A stretch of DNA of 8,149 bases, taken from the NCBI GenBank assembly GCA_964652975.1, contig CAZZCN010000107.1, positions 1 to 8,149 of the forward strand, given 5' to 3'. Positions 1 through 8,149 of the stretch are shown in pieces. Source of the DNA: CAZZCN01 sp964652975 (GTDB taxonomy: Bacteria > Bacillota > Clostridia > Saccharofermentanales > UBA5734). Below the pieces are notes generated by a model, which was not told where the DNA came from, ran no database searches, and saw nothing but the letters and a program-made list of their open reading frames with translations. Positions within the stretch are counted from its first letter, which is position 1, and every line of letters begins with the position of its first letter. Both the position numbers and the translations under genes were made by a program.

Positions 1-3000
1 GGTGCCTCCTTGATGGTAAATTGTTTTTTCGAATTGAACAGCCAGATTATTGACTCCTTGACATCCAGTCCCTTTATATCCCTTATTGCCTTTGCATAGA
101 CGGTAATCTGTGACTGGTATCTTTTCTGCAAAATATCTCTGATCTCTTCTTCGCTTCCCCTTATATGATCTGTCTTATAGTCAATCAGGACAGCCTTGCC
201 GTCTTCTTCGTACCAGCAGTCGATAATTCCCTGGACAAACGTGAAGTCTGCGGCGTCAAAACTCTTGTCTGCAAAAACTTCCGAGCATGCAAGCTTCAAT
301 GTAAATGGTATCTCTCTGAATACCTTGCTCCTATTCTCCTTTTGCTTCGCATATATTTTCTGTGCAAGGTCACTTGTATAATAAGCCTGGAACGCAGGTA
401 TTGACTTTTCGAGCTCGAAAGCCTCCTCCTTGGTAAACATGTTCATACCTTCCATGATCCGCAGCTGCTGGAATAATGTCTTTTCGTCAGGTGATACCAT
501 AATAGCATCCAGGTTTGCATATCTAAAAAAATTATGAACCGCTATGCCGATCTGTGGGCTTGTCAGAGCTTTCCCGTCATTGTCCGCTATTTTGTGAACT
601 GTTGTGTTGATCCCTCTTATATTCTGTCCTTTGCTGTCGGTGGTTTCTAAATTGCTATCTTTAGAAAAAACATTCACAGTTCCTTCTGCCAGCTCTTCTT
701 CCTTTTGTTGCTGCCTCTTAATCTCGCTAACCGATATTTTAAGAGGAGTCGAGGTAGCTCTTGCATTCGGATATTCATAGAAGAACTTGTTCCGGATTGC
801 CTTGGTCACATTTGATTCAATTATTTCATTATCACTTGCTTTTACGTCGCGTTCTTCATTATCGTTTTTTGCAAACGATTCCAAAATCTCCAAGGGAGTT
901 GTTGCATATGCACTCATTTGGTTTTTAGTCTCTGTCGTATTTATATTTTCGCTCGGTTTCTCGCTATCTTGTTCTAATATGCCTTGTCTGCTGCTTTCAG
1001 ATACCATATTGGTATCTTTTATCAATGAGGCTTCGGCCAATATTTTTTGTGCGTTGATGATGCTGTCTTCGTAATTAACCGATCGCAGGCTCCATACCCT
1101 TCCGCGGGAAATTCTATCGCAAGAGTTATTGTCAGTATTGCTCGAAATGTCATTCGCATCATTGTCATGGCCATCGTATGACTGGTTGATCATTTCAGCA
1201 TCATTCTCCGGGTCGGATGTATTAATGTCAAAAACCCTCATGTCGATCTCGGGATTCCCTGCAATGGACATGAAAACCCATTCTAGGGTGTTTTTCACTC
1301 CAAGCACAATGTGTGGAGGCAGTTTAAAGCTGTTCCACCCTTTATTGGTACTGTTAATATATTCGTCCATGTATTTATTTACACGAAAGTCAACATCCGC
1401 AAGTCCTTTTTTCTCTTTATGTTCTTCACTTTTATATGTTCCTGTGATATATAGCCGTCTCTTGGCGCGGGTCATACCTACATAGAACAGGCGCATCTCC
1501 TCTGCGAGCTCTTCCTTTCGCATCTCTTCCTTCATGGCATATACCAATGGAGTAGGATATTTGTACTGTTCAAGCACATTTACATAATCAAAACCTATTC
1601 CCATCTTCTCTGAAATGAGAATAGGAGCCTTTGTGTCTTTTGATGAAAGCTGCCTGTTGTTCCCGGCCAAAAATACGATTTCATACTCAAGCCCCTTGCT
1701 CCTGTGCATGGTTATAACCTTAACAGAGTCCGACAAGCTCTCCTGGGCACCAAATGGTGATGAATCCGGCGACTTTTGCCTTATATCCTGCATCAGTCTT
1801 ACAAAAGAATGCAGATCTGAATGCCTGCTTTCATCAATTGATCTTACCCACTCGAGGAAATCCTCAAGTGACCTTATAACATCCTCTCCCTGTGGCATGG
1901 CTGCTGCATATGACATTAGCCCCGAGGTCTCAAATATGTTCTCTACCAGTTCGCTTACAGTGCTGTGCAAAAGGCTTTCGCGGATCTGACTTATCCGTTC
2001 ATAAAAGTCTACGATTTTTTGTCTGATTGTCCCATCGTTTCCATTTTCTTTGTAGTGTTGCACGCATTCATAAAAAAACTTGAATCCCTTACCGAAAATT
2101 CTGATTTTGAGCATTTCCTCTTCGTCCAGGCTGCATTCAAAAAGCGGCGAGCTCAAAACGCCTGCCAGCGGTATGTCCTGCATCGGATTGTCCAGAACAT
2201 AAAGCAGAGCTTCAATGACCTTGAGTTCGTATCTTTCAAGAAAAACCATGCTTTGGTCACAAGCATAAGGAATATTCATGGCTGCCAAGGCGTCTGCAAA
2301 AACACCGCAAATAGCCCCCGTTCTGCTAAGGATGGCAATATCCCCGGGCCTTTGTCCTTCTTTAGTAATAAGTCTCTTTATCTCGATAGCAACGCTTAAG
2401 GCTTCCTTTTCGTACTTTGTCAGCTCATCCTTTGCTATTGTCTCTGTTTTTTCTGCACCTGCGGCATCGGTTCCGGCCAGGGGGCTTTCATCTCCATTGA
2501 CATTGATGCCGTTTTCGTCTTCGTTAACTGCCGCATCATCACTGCTAAATTCGGTATCGCCTGATGGTTTGTATAAAGAATCAGATTCCCCTGTGTTCTG
2601 GCTTGATATTCCGCTACTGTCCTCATATTCATTTGAATTTTTGTCTTTATTTTCAGCTTTAGGCGAAATGTCTGTCAGAAATATTTCAATTAATGGACTC
2701 ATGTGGCCTTTCGTGATTCCCGGGCTGATTATTTGCTCGGTGGGAAATACATCTTCCTGAACAATGCCTGGCTTTTCAGCATCCTGTTGTAAAGCTTCCT
2801 GCGGCTTTGTTGCCTGATTTATTGTCTCTTGGAGCTTGGTATCATCTTCTTCCTGCCCTATGGTAAAAGCATGATCAATATTGTAATCTATCTCCCCCGC
2901 CTCTTTGCTCATTATGCGGCAGAAAACTTCGTTCACAGCTTCGAGTATAATATCCGAGCTTCGAAAATTCCTGTTCAGTTCGAAAACCGTTCCAATCGAG

Positions 3001-4562
3001 TCAATTGCTGTATCTACGGCTTTACCGGGTGTTTGTGTTTTATGGGCCGACTCATTATCAGTATCTTTTTTAGCTGTTTCTTCTACTGAAAGGTTCTCTG
3101 GATTTTTGAATAAATCGTACTTGCCCATGAAAATTTGGGGCTTGGCATGTCTGAACTTATAAATGCTTTGTTTTACGTCGCCCACCATGAAAGAATTGCT
3201 AGTTGAAACAAGCTGTAGAATCGCCTCCTGGATACTGCTGGTGTCCTGATATTCGTCAATATATATCTCCTTGAACTTATCCTTGTAGTATTCACTCGCA
3301 CCTTTCAGCCGCAATATCCGGAGCGCCAGATGCTCAAAGTCGCTAAAATCTATCATGTTGGCATTTTGTTTTACCTTTGTATATTCGCTGTCAAGTGCAA
3401 GTGCCAAATCCATGAAACATTCTATCGCCGGATACATTTCACGTATTTCTGACGTAATCTCGTCTTTTGTTTTTGTGAAGACAAATTTCCTGGCAAAGAT
3501 AAAGTCCTGGGAATAGGTTTTCGTTCCAAAGTCACCTGTGGTGTAGTAAATCAGTTCGGTAAAATGCGTCTTGAACAAACTCCAGAATTCAATTTTCTCA
3601 AAGGAATCGCTGGCAGGGTACATTCTCAGCTTGGGAACTGCCGGTGTCTTCATAAAGTGGGTATGCAAATCATCCCATGTAAGATTTTCTTTTTCTAGAA
3701 GCCCGAACATTTCCTCCATGTGAATGACAAATGCCCTGAAAGCATCGTTTGCATCACTGTTTTTCTGCAAGTTAGCCTTGTTCTCCTTGTAAAATGCAAT
3801 ATCCTTGCCAAGATATCCTTTTATATCTGCAAGTCCCATCTTTGCTATCGCAACCCTTAGGCCAAGGCTTTCAAGTATGGATTTGAAGCATTGTGAATTG
3901 TCAAAATCATCAATCACTTCATGGATAACTCTCTTTTGCTGCTGCACCCATTCCTCATAATCTGGCATGCTTCTCAGGAAATGGTAGAATTGTATTATCA
4001 GGTCTTTGGCCGATCTGTCTGATCGAAATCCGCTATATGCATCGACAAGTAAAAGAAATGCTCTTGAAGCTTCGCTTTCAGGGCTCTCATCACATTTTAT
4101 GTACTCCATTTCAAATAATTCATCCAACGCACCTGCCAGCAATAATCCTGACTCCTGCGGATCTGCGATTCTAAACCCCGGTTCAAGGAGAAGGTCACCG
4201 TTTTCGTCTATCGCGTCGTAGTAGAAATTCCTTATTACCTCAAGGCAAAAAGAGTGTATGGTCGAAATATTGCTTTGCCCCAGATAGGTTATCTGCCTGG
4301 AAATGAATCTTTTATTATCGGGCTTAGCAGTTTCCGCAAGAGATTTTCTTAGGTTTTTCTCTATTTTTTCGCGCATGTTTTTTGCGGCGGCATCTGTAAA
4401 AGTCATGACAAGCACGTTTCTTATATCCAGTTCGCCCCTTATAATGCGTCCGACGATACGCTCAGTCATAACACTGGTCTTGCCGGATCCCGCAGCAGCG
4501 CTGACCAGGATGTTGCCACACTTTGCGTCAATGACTTTTTGTTGTTGGACGGTAGGTTTCAT
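1..4562 (-). CDS. addA: AddA helicase-nuclease subunit (3' end runs off the window)
   Basis: AddA is the SF1A 3'-5' DNA motor of AddAB and its C-terminal RecB-family nuclease degrades the 3'-ended strand. The frame is open from the ATG at 4562 to the window edge: 1520 full codons, no stop. Motifs in order: Q-motif glutamine Q7; Walker A AAGSGKT (23-29, Lys28); MTFTDAAA (motif Ia); STIHSFC; IDEYQDT (Walker B, Asp436-Glu437); GDVKQSIYKFR (461-471, motif III); NRNFRS (530-535, motif IV); ITMHRSKGLEYE (motif V, His953); YVGMTRAKRRL (motif VI, Thr1031-Arg1032); then nuclease residues His1343, Asp1448, Asp1461 and Lys1463 (IDYKTDH). Only a few C-terminal residues should be missing. B. subtilis AddA has about 1232 residues, so this one is nearly 300 longer. 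The excess sits in hydrophilic insertions at about 486-524, 570-708 and 1103-1330. The gene begins 4 bases after the addB stop, which suggests translational coupling. All catalytic residues are intact, so the protein is expected to be active. Confidence 0.96.
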   Translation of the reverse strand, partial: MKPTVQQQKVIDAKCGNILVSAAAGSGKTSVMTERIVGRIIRGELDIRNVLVMTFTDAAAKNMREKIEKNLRKSLAETAKPDNKRFISRQITYLGQSNISTIHSFCLEVIRNFYYDAIDENGDLLLEPGFRIADPQESGLLLAGALDELFEMEYIKCDESPESEASRAFLLLVDAYSGFRSDRSAKDLIIQFYHFLRSMPDYEEWVQQQKRVIHEVIDDFDNSQCFKSILESLGLRVAIAKMGLADIKGYLGKDIAFYKENKANLQKNSDANDAFRAFVIHMEEMFGLLEKENLTWDDLHTHFMKTPAVPKLRMYPASDSFEKIEFWSLFKTHFTELIYYTTGDFGTKTYSQDFIFARKFVFTKTKDEITSEIREMYPAIECFMDLALALDSEYTKVKQNANMIDFSDFEHLALRILRLKGASEYYKDKFKEIYIDEYQDTSSIQEAILQLVSTSNSFMVGDVKQSIYKFRHAKPQIFMGKYDLFKNPENLSVEETAKKDTDNESAHKTQTPGKAVDTAIDSIGTVFELNRNFRSSDIILEAVNEVFCRIMSKEAGEIDYNIDHAFTIGQEEDDTKLQETINQATKPQEALQQDAEKPGIVQEDVFPTEQIISPGITKGHMSPLIEIFLTDISPKAENKDKNSNEYEDSSGISSQNTGESDSLYKPSGDTEFSSDDAAVNEDENGINVNGDESPLAGTDAAGAEKTETIAKDELTKYEKEALSVAIEIKRLITKEGQRPGDIAILSRTGAICGVFADALAAMNIPYACDQSMVFLERYELKVIEALLYVLDNPMQDIPLAGVLSSPLFECSLDEEEMLKIRIFGKGFKFFYECVQHYKENGNDGTIRQKIVDFYERISQIRESLLHSTVSELVENIFETSGLMSYAAAMPQGEDVIRSLEDFLEWVRSIDESRHSDLHSFVRLMQDIRQKSPDSSPFGAQESLSDSVKVITMHRSKGLEYEIVFLAGNNRQLSSKDTKAPILISEKMGIGFDYVNVLEQYKYPTPLVYAMKEEMRKEELAEEMRLFYVGMTRAKRRLYITGTYKSEEHKEKKGLADVDFRVNKYMDEYINSTNKGWNSFKLPPHIVLGVKNTLEWVFMSIAGNPEIDMRVFDINTSDPENDAEMINQSYDGHDNDANDISSNTDNNSCDRISRGRVWSLRSVNYEDSIINAQKILAEASLIKDTNMVSESSRQGILEQDSEKPSENINTTETKNQMSAYATTPLEILESFAKNDNEERDVKASDNEIIESNVTKAIRNKFFYEYPNARATSTPLKISVSEIKRQQQKEEELAEGTVNVFSKDSNLETTDSKGQNIRGINTTVHKIADNDGKALTSPQIGIAVHNFFRYANLDAIMVSPDEKTLFQQLRIMEGMNMFTKEEAFELEKSIPAFQAYYTSDLAQKIYAKQKENRSKVFREIPFTLKLACSEVFADKSFDAADFTFVQGIIDCWYEEDGKAVLIDYKTDHIRGSEEEIRDILQKRYQSQITVYAKAIRDIKGLDVKESIIWLFNSKKQFTIKEA

Positions 4563-4566
4563 TATT

Positions 4567-7500
4567 CTAATCACACTCCTTTGCAATTGTTTCGATAAAC
4601 ACATTCGCCTTTTTGAGTGCTTTCCCGTCTTCGCCTGTCTTTCCAGGCAAAGCGTCCAAAATCAGTGGCTCGTCAAATGTCTGTTCGAATCCGCAGATTG
4701 CCGAATAATCGCAATAGATGCAAGGTAGCTGCTTTCCTGCTATTTTTCTAGGTCTAATGTCGTATTTGCCGTTTAAAAGGTTGCCGGTAAGCTGTTCCAT
4801 CTTTTGGACTGCGAATCTGCTGGCAAGAAGCAAGTTGGCAGAATCCAGACCGGGACCCTTAAGTCTATATGCTTTTAACAGCTTGTCTGCATGGTCCTCC
4901 CTGATCTTTGAAGGTGTCATGTCCTCATATTTGATAATCGGTCGTGAAAACTGTAAATATGCCGCATCTTGAGGCAGCTTATCCGGATTTTCCTGGTGAT
5001 AGGCGGCTATATAGGCAAGCAGCTGCATTGAAAGCCCCTGGTACCACATGTCAAAATCCACTGACTTGTCTGCGCTCTTATAGTCGATAACCCTGAAATA
5101 GTCACCACATGAATCGACTCTGTCAACAATTCCGTTGAAAAACACATCCGGAAGTCCCGGTATTTGTATTTTGATGGCATTTCCGTTGTCCTTGGAAAAT
5201 TTCCACTCAAGTCTTTCCGGTATAAAGTCCTCATATTCAATTTTGCCAAATATTGCTTTGAGCGTCGAGGCAGCGATATTAACAGCTCTTCTCCCCCTTG
5301 CGGCCTTGTTTCCATTTTCGAGGAAAGTGTCATATCGCTCATCTGAGCAAAAATCCCTCATTTTCGCTTCTGCAAAACAGGTAAAATCCATATTCCGGTA
5401 TTTTTCTATCACTTTTTCCTTGTCTTGTGGTGACTGTACCGAGTTGAAATCCGTTATAAAATCCTTGATGCAGTTTTCGGCAATCCCATGAAGCAGACTT
5501 CCTGCATCCGTCTCTTGTACATCCCAGGTAACCCGAGGCTGCAGCCTCAGAAGGTAGGTCATCAGATGGGAGTAGGAGCAGCTGCTGTAGGTCTCGAGCT
5601 GCGAGACGCTCATTTTGACAGGCTCTCTGTAGCATTCAAGCATATCGGCTCTTTCGAGTCCAATCTTGCGTTTCGACTTTTTGGCAATCGAGCGCAGTCT
5701 TTGAATTTTNNNNNNNNNNNNNNNNNNNNNNNNNNNNNNNNNNNNNNNNNNNNNNNNNNNNNNNNNNNNNNNNNNNNNNNNNNNNNNNNNNNNNNNNNNN
5801 NNNNNNNNNTCTGCTTGTAAGTGAGTTAACGGCACTGGTTTTGCTGTATATCTGCAGGTCAAGAGGCGATACTTCCGACGGGTCTTTTTTGTAGGCAACC
5901 TCACAGATCCCCGTGAATGACTCGCGCACAAAGGCTATCACGCTTGACTCCTGCTCCCTTGCCTTGGGGCATGTAAGGTATATTCGCTCTTTCGGAAGAG
6001 TAAGAAATGTAAATGTCAAAAACTGGTCTTCGTATACCTTGTCCGACAATACAGAAGGGATTTCAACGTTAAAATATTGTGAAAACACCTGTCTGTCACG
6101 ATCCTTTAAAATTCCCTCCGGAGGTGTTTTAGGTGGGTAGGCCTCCTGGCTGAGTCCTATCACAAAAAGGATTTTGGGGGATTTGTTGGTTATCTGCTTT
6201 ATCTGTGAAAAATTCACCTGGTCAACCGATGAGGGTATGGTGCCTGCAAATGCACTCTCCATGCCGCTCATCAAGATACCCCGGAAGTCCTTGAACGTAA
6301 GTGTGGTCTCCCCTCCTATCTCTCTAGTCTGGTCAAGTAGATGTAAAAGTTCATTCCATGCTTTTACAAGTGCTGTTGCACCCTCATCTTCTCCCTTGCC
6401 CAGAAGGTCTTTGCTGAAATTTTCGATTTTGGATTCTATATCTTCATTAATCAGAAAGTTATGCAATGCATTGCAATAATCCCCGGCGGTTTTGCAGTCA
6501 GAAATTTGCTTTTCGAACTCAAGAACATTTTTAAATGCAGTGTTGCGGTATCTCAGTAACTCCTGTCCCTTAAAATCTGTCCTTTCATCAAGCCCCTTTG
6601 CGTTTTGCTCCATGTTATCTGGCTCCATGCTCATTTCATTGCAGAAGCGAGCATCATTAAAAAGCTGATTTTTCCATTTTATCCTGTTTGCTATAAGAAA
6701 CGTCTCGAACTCATCAACTTCCCGGGCAGCCATTCCACTAAAACCACTTCGCAGAAAGCAGATCACCGAAGCGTGAGACCATTTATATATAACCAGGTCT
6801 GTAAGTGATGATATCAGCCTTCCCAGAGCAGTCTTCGCAAGAGATTTCTTGTCGTCGACAAAGATTGGTATTCCCGCCTGTCTGAAAATAGCGCTTACAA
6901 TCGGTATGTACCCTGAGATTTCTGTCGCCATGACTGAAATATCTCTGTACCTGAAGGACTCCCCGGATACAAGACGCTTAATCTCGCCGGCAACAAGGCT
7001 TATCTCCTCGCGTTTTGACATTGCATTAAAAATATTTACACGTTTCTCTTCGCCATCCGCCAAAAGCATCGGAACCGGTGCCTGATTCTTAAGACATTCT
7101 CCAAGGTGCTCAAATGCGGCAGCCCTTTGTGAAGGTACAAAAACGGGTTCGCCATAAACCGAACCTGATCTGACAAGCTTTGCGTATGTTTTCGTGCCTG
7201 CATAGAAGAAATCCTTGTGATATGACTCCTTGTCAATATCCATGCAGTTTTTGTCACATGCTATGGTGATTACAATCTCACAGCATTCCTGCAAAGCGTT
7301 TATAAGAGCGAACTCCGCAGGTGTAAAATTACGAAACTGGGCAAATCCAACAATCCAGATCCTGGTTCCGATAAGCCACTCGAGTCTGTCAAATGGCCAT
7401 TGTACGGTGTTCGTTCTTTTCATATTGACAAGAGTATTTATTATGTTTGTAGTGGATATGTAATTGTCTTGAGGATCCGTAAGGTCTGTTCCAGCAAGCG

Positions 7501-8002
7501 CCTTTTCGTATTCCCGCATAAGAATAGAGAGTTCCTTCGCCTTTTGTGCACTGACCCTGTCCTCTATTTCAAATGATGCTTTTTCGAGACTGTCCGCTCC
7601 AATCAACACACGGTTTAATTCGCCCATGACGGAAATGATCTGTGCAACAAACCCCGGGCGCTTGCAAAGATTCCTGTACAGTTCGAATTTATCTGCATTT
7701 TCACTTAGTATTCTATAGACTAGCATCGTTTTGCCGATGTCATCTATATATTTACGTGGTGTTCTACCTGTTTCGCCCAGTATTTGATAGCAAAGTCTGC
7801 TAAAGGAAAAGACCTGGGTCTGCATCATGCCTTTTGCCTGTGTCCTGGTAAGATATTCGGATTCCATATCCATTTTGGATGTTTCGGGCACTAGCAATAT
7901 AGCTCTTCTGTCAGAGCCTGTCTCGCTTAATTCTCCAATTTGCCTTAGACACTCTTCGGTGAGATCTTTTAGTGATTCACCGTACAGAATTTTCACTCCC
8001 AT
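4567..8002 (-). CDS. addB: AddB (RexB-like) subunit of the AddAB helicase-nuclease, interrupted by an assembly gap
   Basis: AddB partners AddA in double-strand break processing: it reads Chi and its C-terminal nuclease cuts the 5'-ended strand. The 731 residues before the gap and 380 after it give 1111 visible residues; B. subtilis AddB has about 1166. The N-terminal part shows family landmarks LVPE (37-40), QVFSFSRL (63-70) and GFAQF (219-223), with a further conserved segment IPSSVDQV near 6220. After the gap come the first cluster cysteine (codon 5580, SSCSYSH), the nuclease histidine in GSLLHG, the metal-binding GIVDRVD and VIDYKSADK (Asp codons 5124 and 5085), and CIYCDYSAIC (Cys codons 4722, 4713, 4695). 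The C-x2-C-x5-C spacing matches the AddB 4Fe-4S site. The usual Walker A at residues 8-15 is replaced by GESLKDLT, as in RexB-type proteins. The ATG at 8002 has GAGG 7 bases upstream. The stop is TAG, 4 bases before addA. The two halves are in different nominal frames only because the N run is not a multiple of three. Confidence 0.95.
4576..4582 (-). promoter_or_regulatory. Ribosome binding site of addA, inside the end of addB
   Basis: AAAGGAG on the minus strand lies within the last codons of addB. It is 13 bases from the addA ATG at 4562, longer than the usual 5-9. An in-frame GTG at 4574 is only 1 base from the site and too close to be used, so the ATG is preferred. The long spacing and the TAG-AATA-ATG junction fit translation of addA being partly coupled to termination on addB. 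Confidence 0.6.
5710..5809. other. Assembly gap of 100 N inside addB
   Basis: Exactly 100 unknown bases, a conventional placeholder for a scaffold gap. On the minus strand the left flank ends on a complete AddB codon (AGA, 5812-5810) and the right flank starts on a complete codon (AAA, 5709-5707). An intact gene therefore needs a true gap length divisible by three. Comparison with remembered B. subtilis AddB suggests that about 30-40 residues are missing, in the region between the helicase-like part and the nuclease domain. This is an inference, not a measurement. Confidence 0.97.
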
Positions 8003-8009
8003 ATCAAAT

Positions 8010-8013
8010 CCTC
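8010..8013 (-). promoter_or_regulatory. Ribosome binding site of addB
   Basis: GAGG on the minus strand lies 7 bases before the ATG at 8002 (read as GAGGATTTGATATG), which is good spacing. It falls in the 19-base spacer after the lon stop and supports this start for addB. No other start with a comparable site is seen nearby. Confidence 0.75.
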
Positions 8014-8021
8014 AGGGGTTT

Positions 8022-8149
8022 TCAGACTTTTCCCATCGTGTGTAAAATCACCTCTTCTATCGTTTTGACAGGCACAATCTCAAGCCTTTTCTTTACACTT
8101 TCCGGTAGTTCCTCGATATCGAAGCGGTTGCTAAACGGGATAAGGACTT
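8022..8149 (-). CDS. lon: Lon-family ATP-dependent protease, C-terminal end (partial)
   Basis: Only the last 41 complete codons and the TGA stop (8022-8024) are in the window; the rest lies beyond the right edge. The visible peptide begins VLIPFSNRFDIEELPESV and continues through KKRLEIVPVKTIEEVI to the end. This matches the closing part of the Lon proteolytic domain, where a VLIP strand is followed by a D-[IL]-E-E-[IL]-P-E segment, a basic helix, and a 'V..[IV].EV' tail close to the C-terminus. Lon proteases are cytoplasmic AAA+ serine proteases with a Ser-Lys dyad that degrade misfolded and regulatory proteins; the dyad and ATPase domain are outside the window. The stop lies 19 bases before addB with no hairpin between, so the two genes are probably co-transcribed. 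The Lon subtype (LonA, LonB or a Lon-like protein) cannot be decided from 41 residues. Confidence 0.72.
   Translation of the reverse strand, partial: VLIPFSNRFDIEELPESVKKRLEIVPVKTIEEVILHTMGKV

Noticed and set aside
2136..2146. An AGCGG word (the B. subtilis Chi sequence) in this window
   Set aside because: A five-base word is expected several times by chance in 8 kb, and the Chi of this organism is unknown, so single occurrences mean nothing.
2435..2632. Minus-strand open frame of 65 residues inside addA
   Set aside because: It is an out-of-frame reading of the acidic insertion; the low-complexity composition leaves the alternative frame open by chance.
1965..2760. Overlapping plus-strand open frames of 144 and 160 residues
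   Set aside because: They lie wholly antisense to addA, in a stretch where the minus-strand frame reads through recognisable AddA sequence. Their products have no recognisable motifs and a Ser/Leu/Phe-rich composition typical of antisense reading.
4572..4574. In-frame GTG as an alternative addA start
   Set aside because: It is 1 base from the AAAGGAG site, too close for initiation. The ATG at 4562 is a better start and gives a normal N-terminus for the family.
4303..4728. Plus-strand open frame of 141 residues across the addB-addA junction
   Set aside because: It is antisense to the AddA Walker A region and the AddB cysteine cluster, both of which are firmly identified. No ribosome site or family resemblance was seen.
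5007..5342. Minus-strand open frame of 111 residues inside addB
   Set aside because: It is out of frame with the AddB nuclease domain, which occupies the same bases and has clear catalytic motifs.
5636..5931. Two minus-strand frames overlapping through the N run, suggesting a frameshift or two separate genes
   Set aside because: The overlap exists only because N codons contain no stops. The meaningful AddB sequence switches frame exactly at the gap, which points to an arbitrary gap length and not a mutation.
8022..8149. The Lon-like end as a BREX-type BrxL defence protein
   Set aside because: The visible tail fits ordinary Lon proteases better than the BrxL C-terminus as I recall it, and no defence genes are next to it.

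Overview
The window looks like a piece of a Clostridia-type Bacillota chromosome. This rests on family resemblance (Gram-positive AddAB rather than RecBCD), on purine-rich Shine-Dalgarno sites before addB and addA, and on moderate base composition. The sequence alone does not fix a genus. A run of 100 N at 5710-5809 marks a scaffold gap, so this is a draft or metagenome-style assembly.

All real genes lie on the minus strand and read from high to low coordinates. From right to left they are: the last 41 codons of a Lon-family ATP-dependent protease (8022-8149, running off the right edge); addB (4567-8002, interrupted by the N run); and addA (running off the left edge at position 1, about 1520 residues visible). 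The spacers are 19 bases (lon to addB) and 4 bases (addB to addA). No terminator or promoter is visible between the genes, so they read as one transcription unit. There is no non-coding stretch over 300 bases. The many plus-strand open frames are antisense shadows of addA and addB.

AddA and AddB together form the helicase-nuclease that processes double-strand breaks for RecA-dependent recombination. AddA carries the motor and the nuclease that cuts the 3'-ended strand. AddB carries Chi recognition, the second nuclease and an iron-sulfur cluster. Both nuclease active sites, all AddA helicase motifs and all four AddB cluster cysteines are present, so the enzyme looks functional.

This is a core DNA repair locus, and I found no previously undescribed system. 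The points worth a second look are: AddB has lost the N-terminal Walker A motif and has several substitutions at positions aligned with the Bacillus subtilis Chi-binding pocket; AddA is nearly 300 residues longer than B. subtilis AddA because of acidic, Asn/Ser/Gln-rich insertions between conserved motifs; and the reading frame implies that the true gap length is a multiple of three rather than the 100 N shown.
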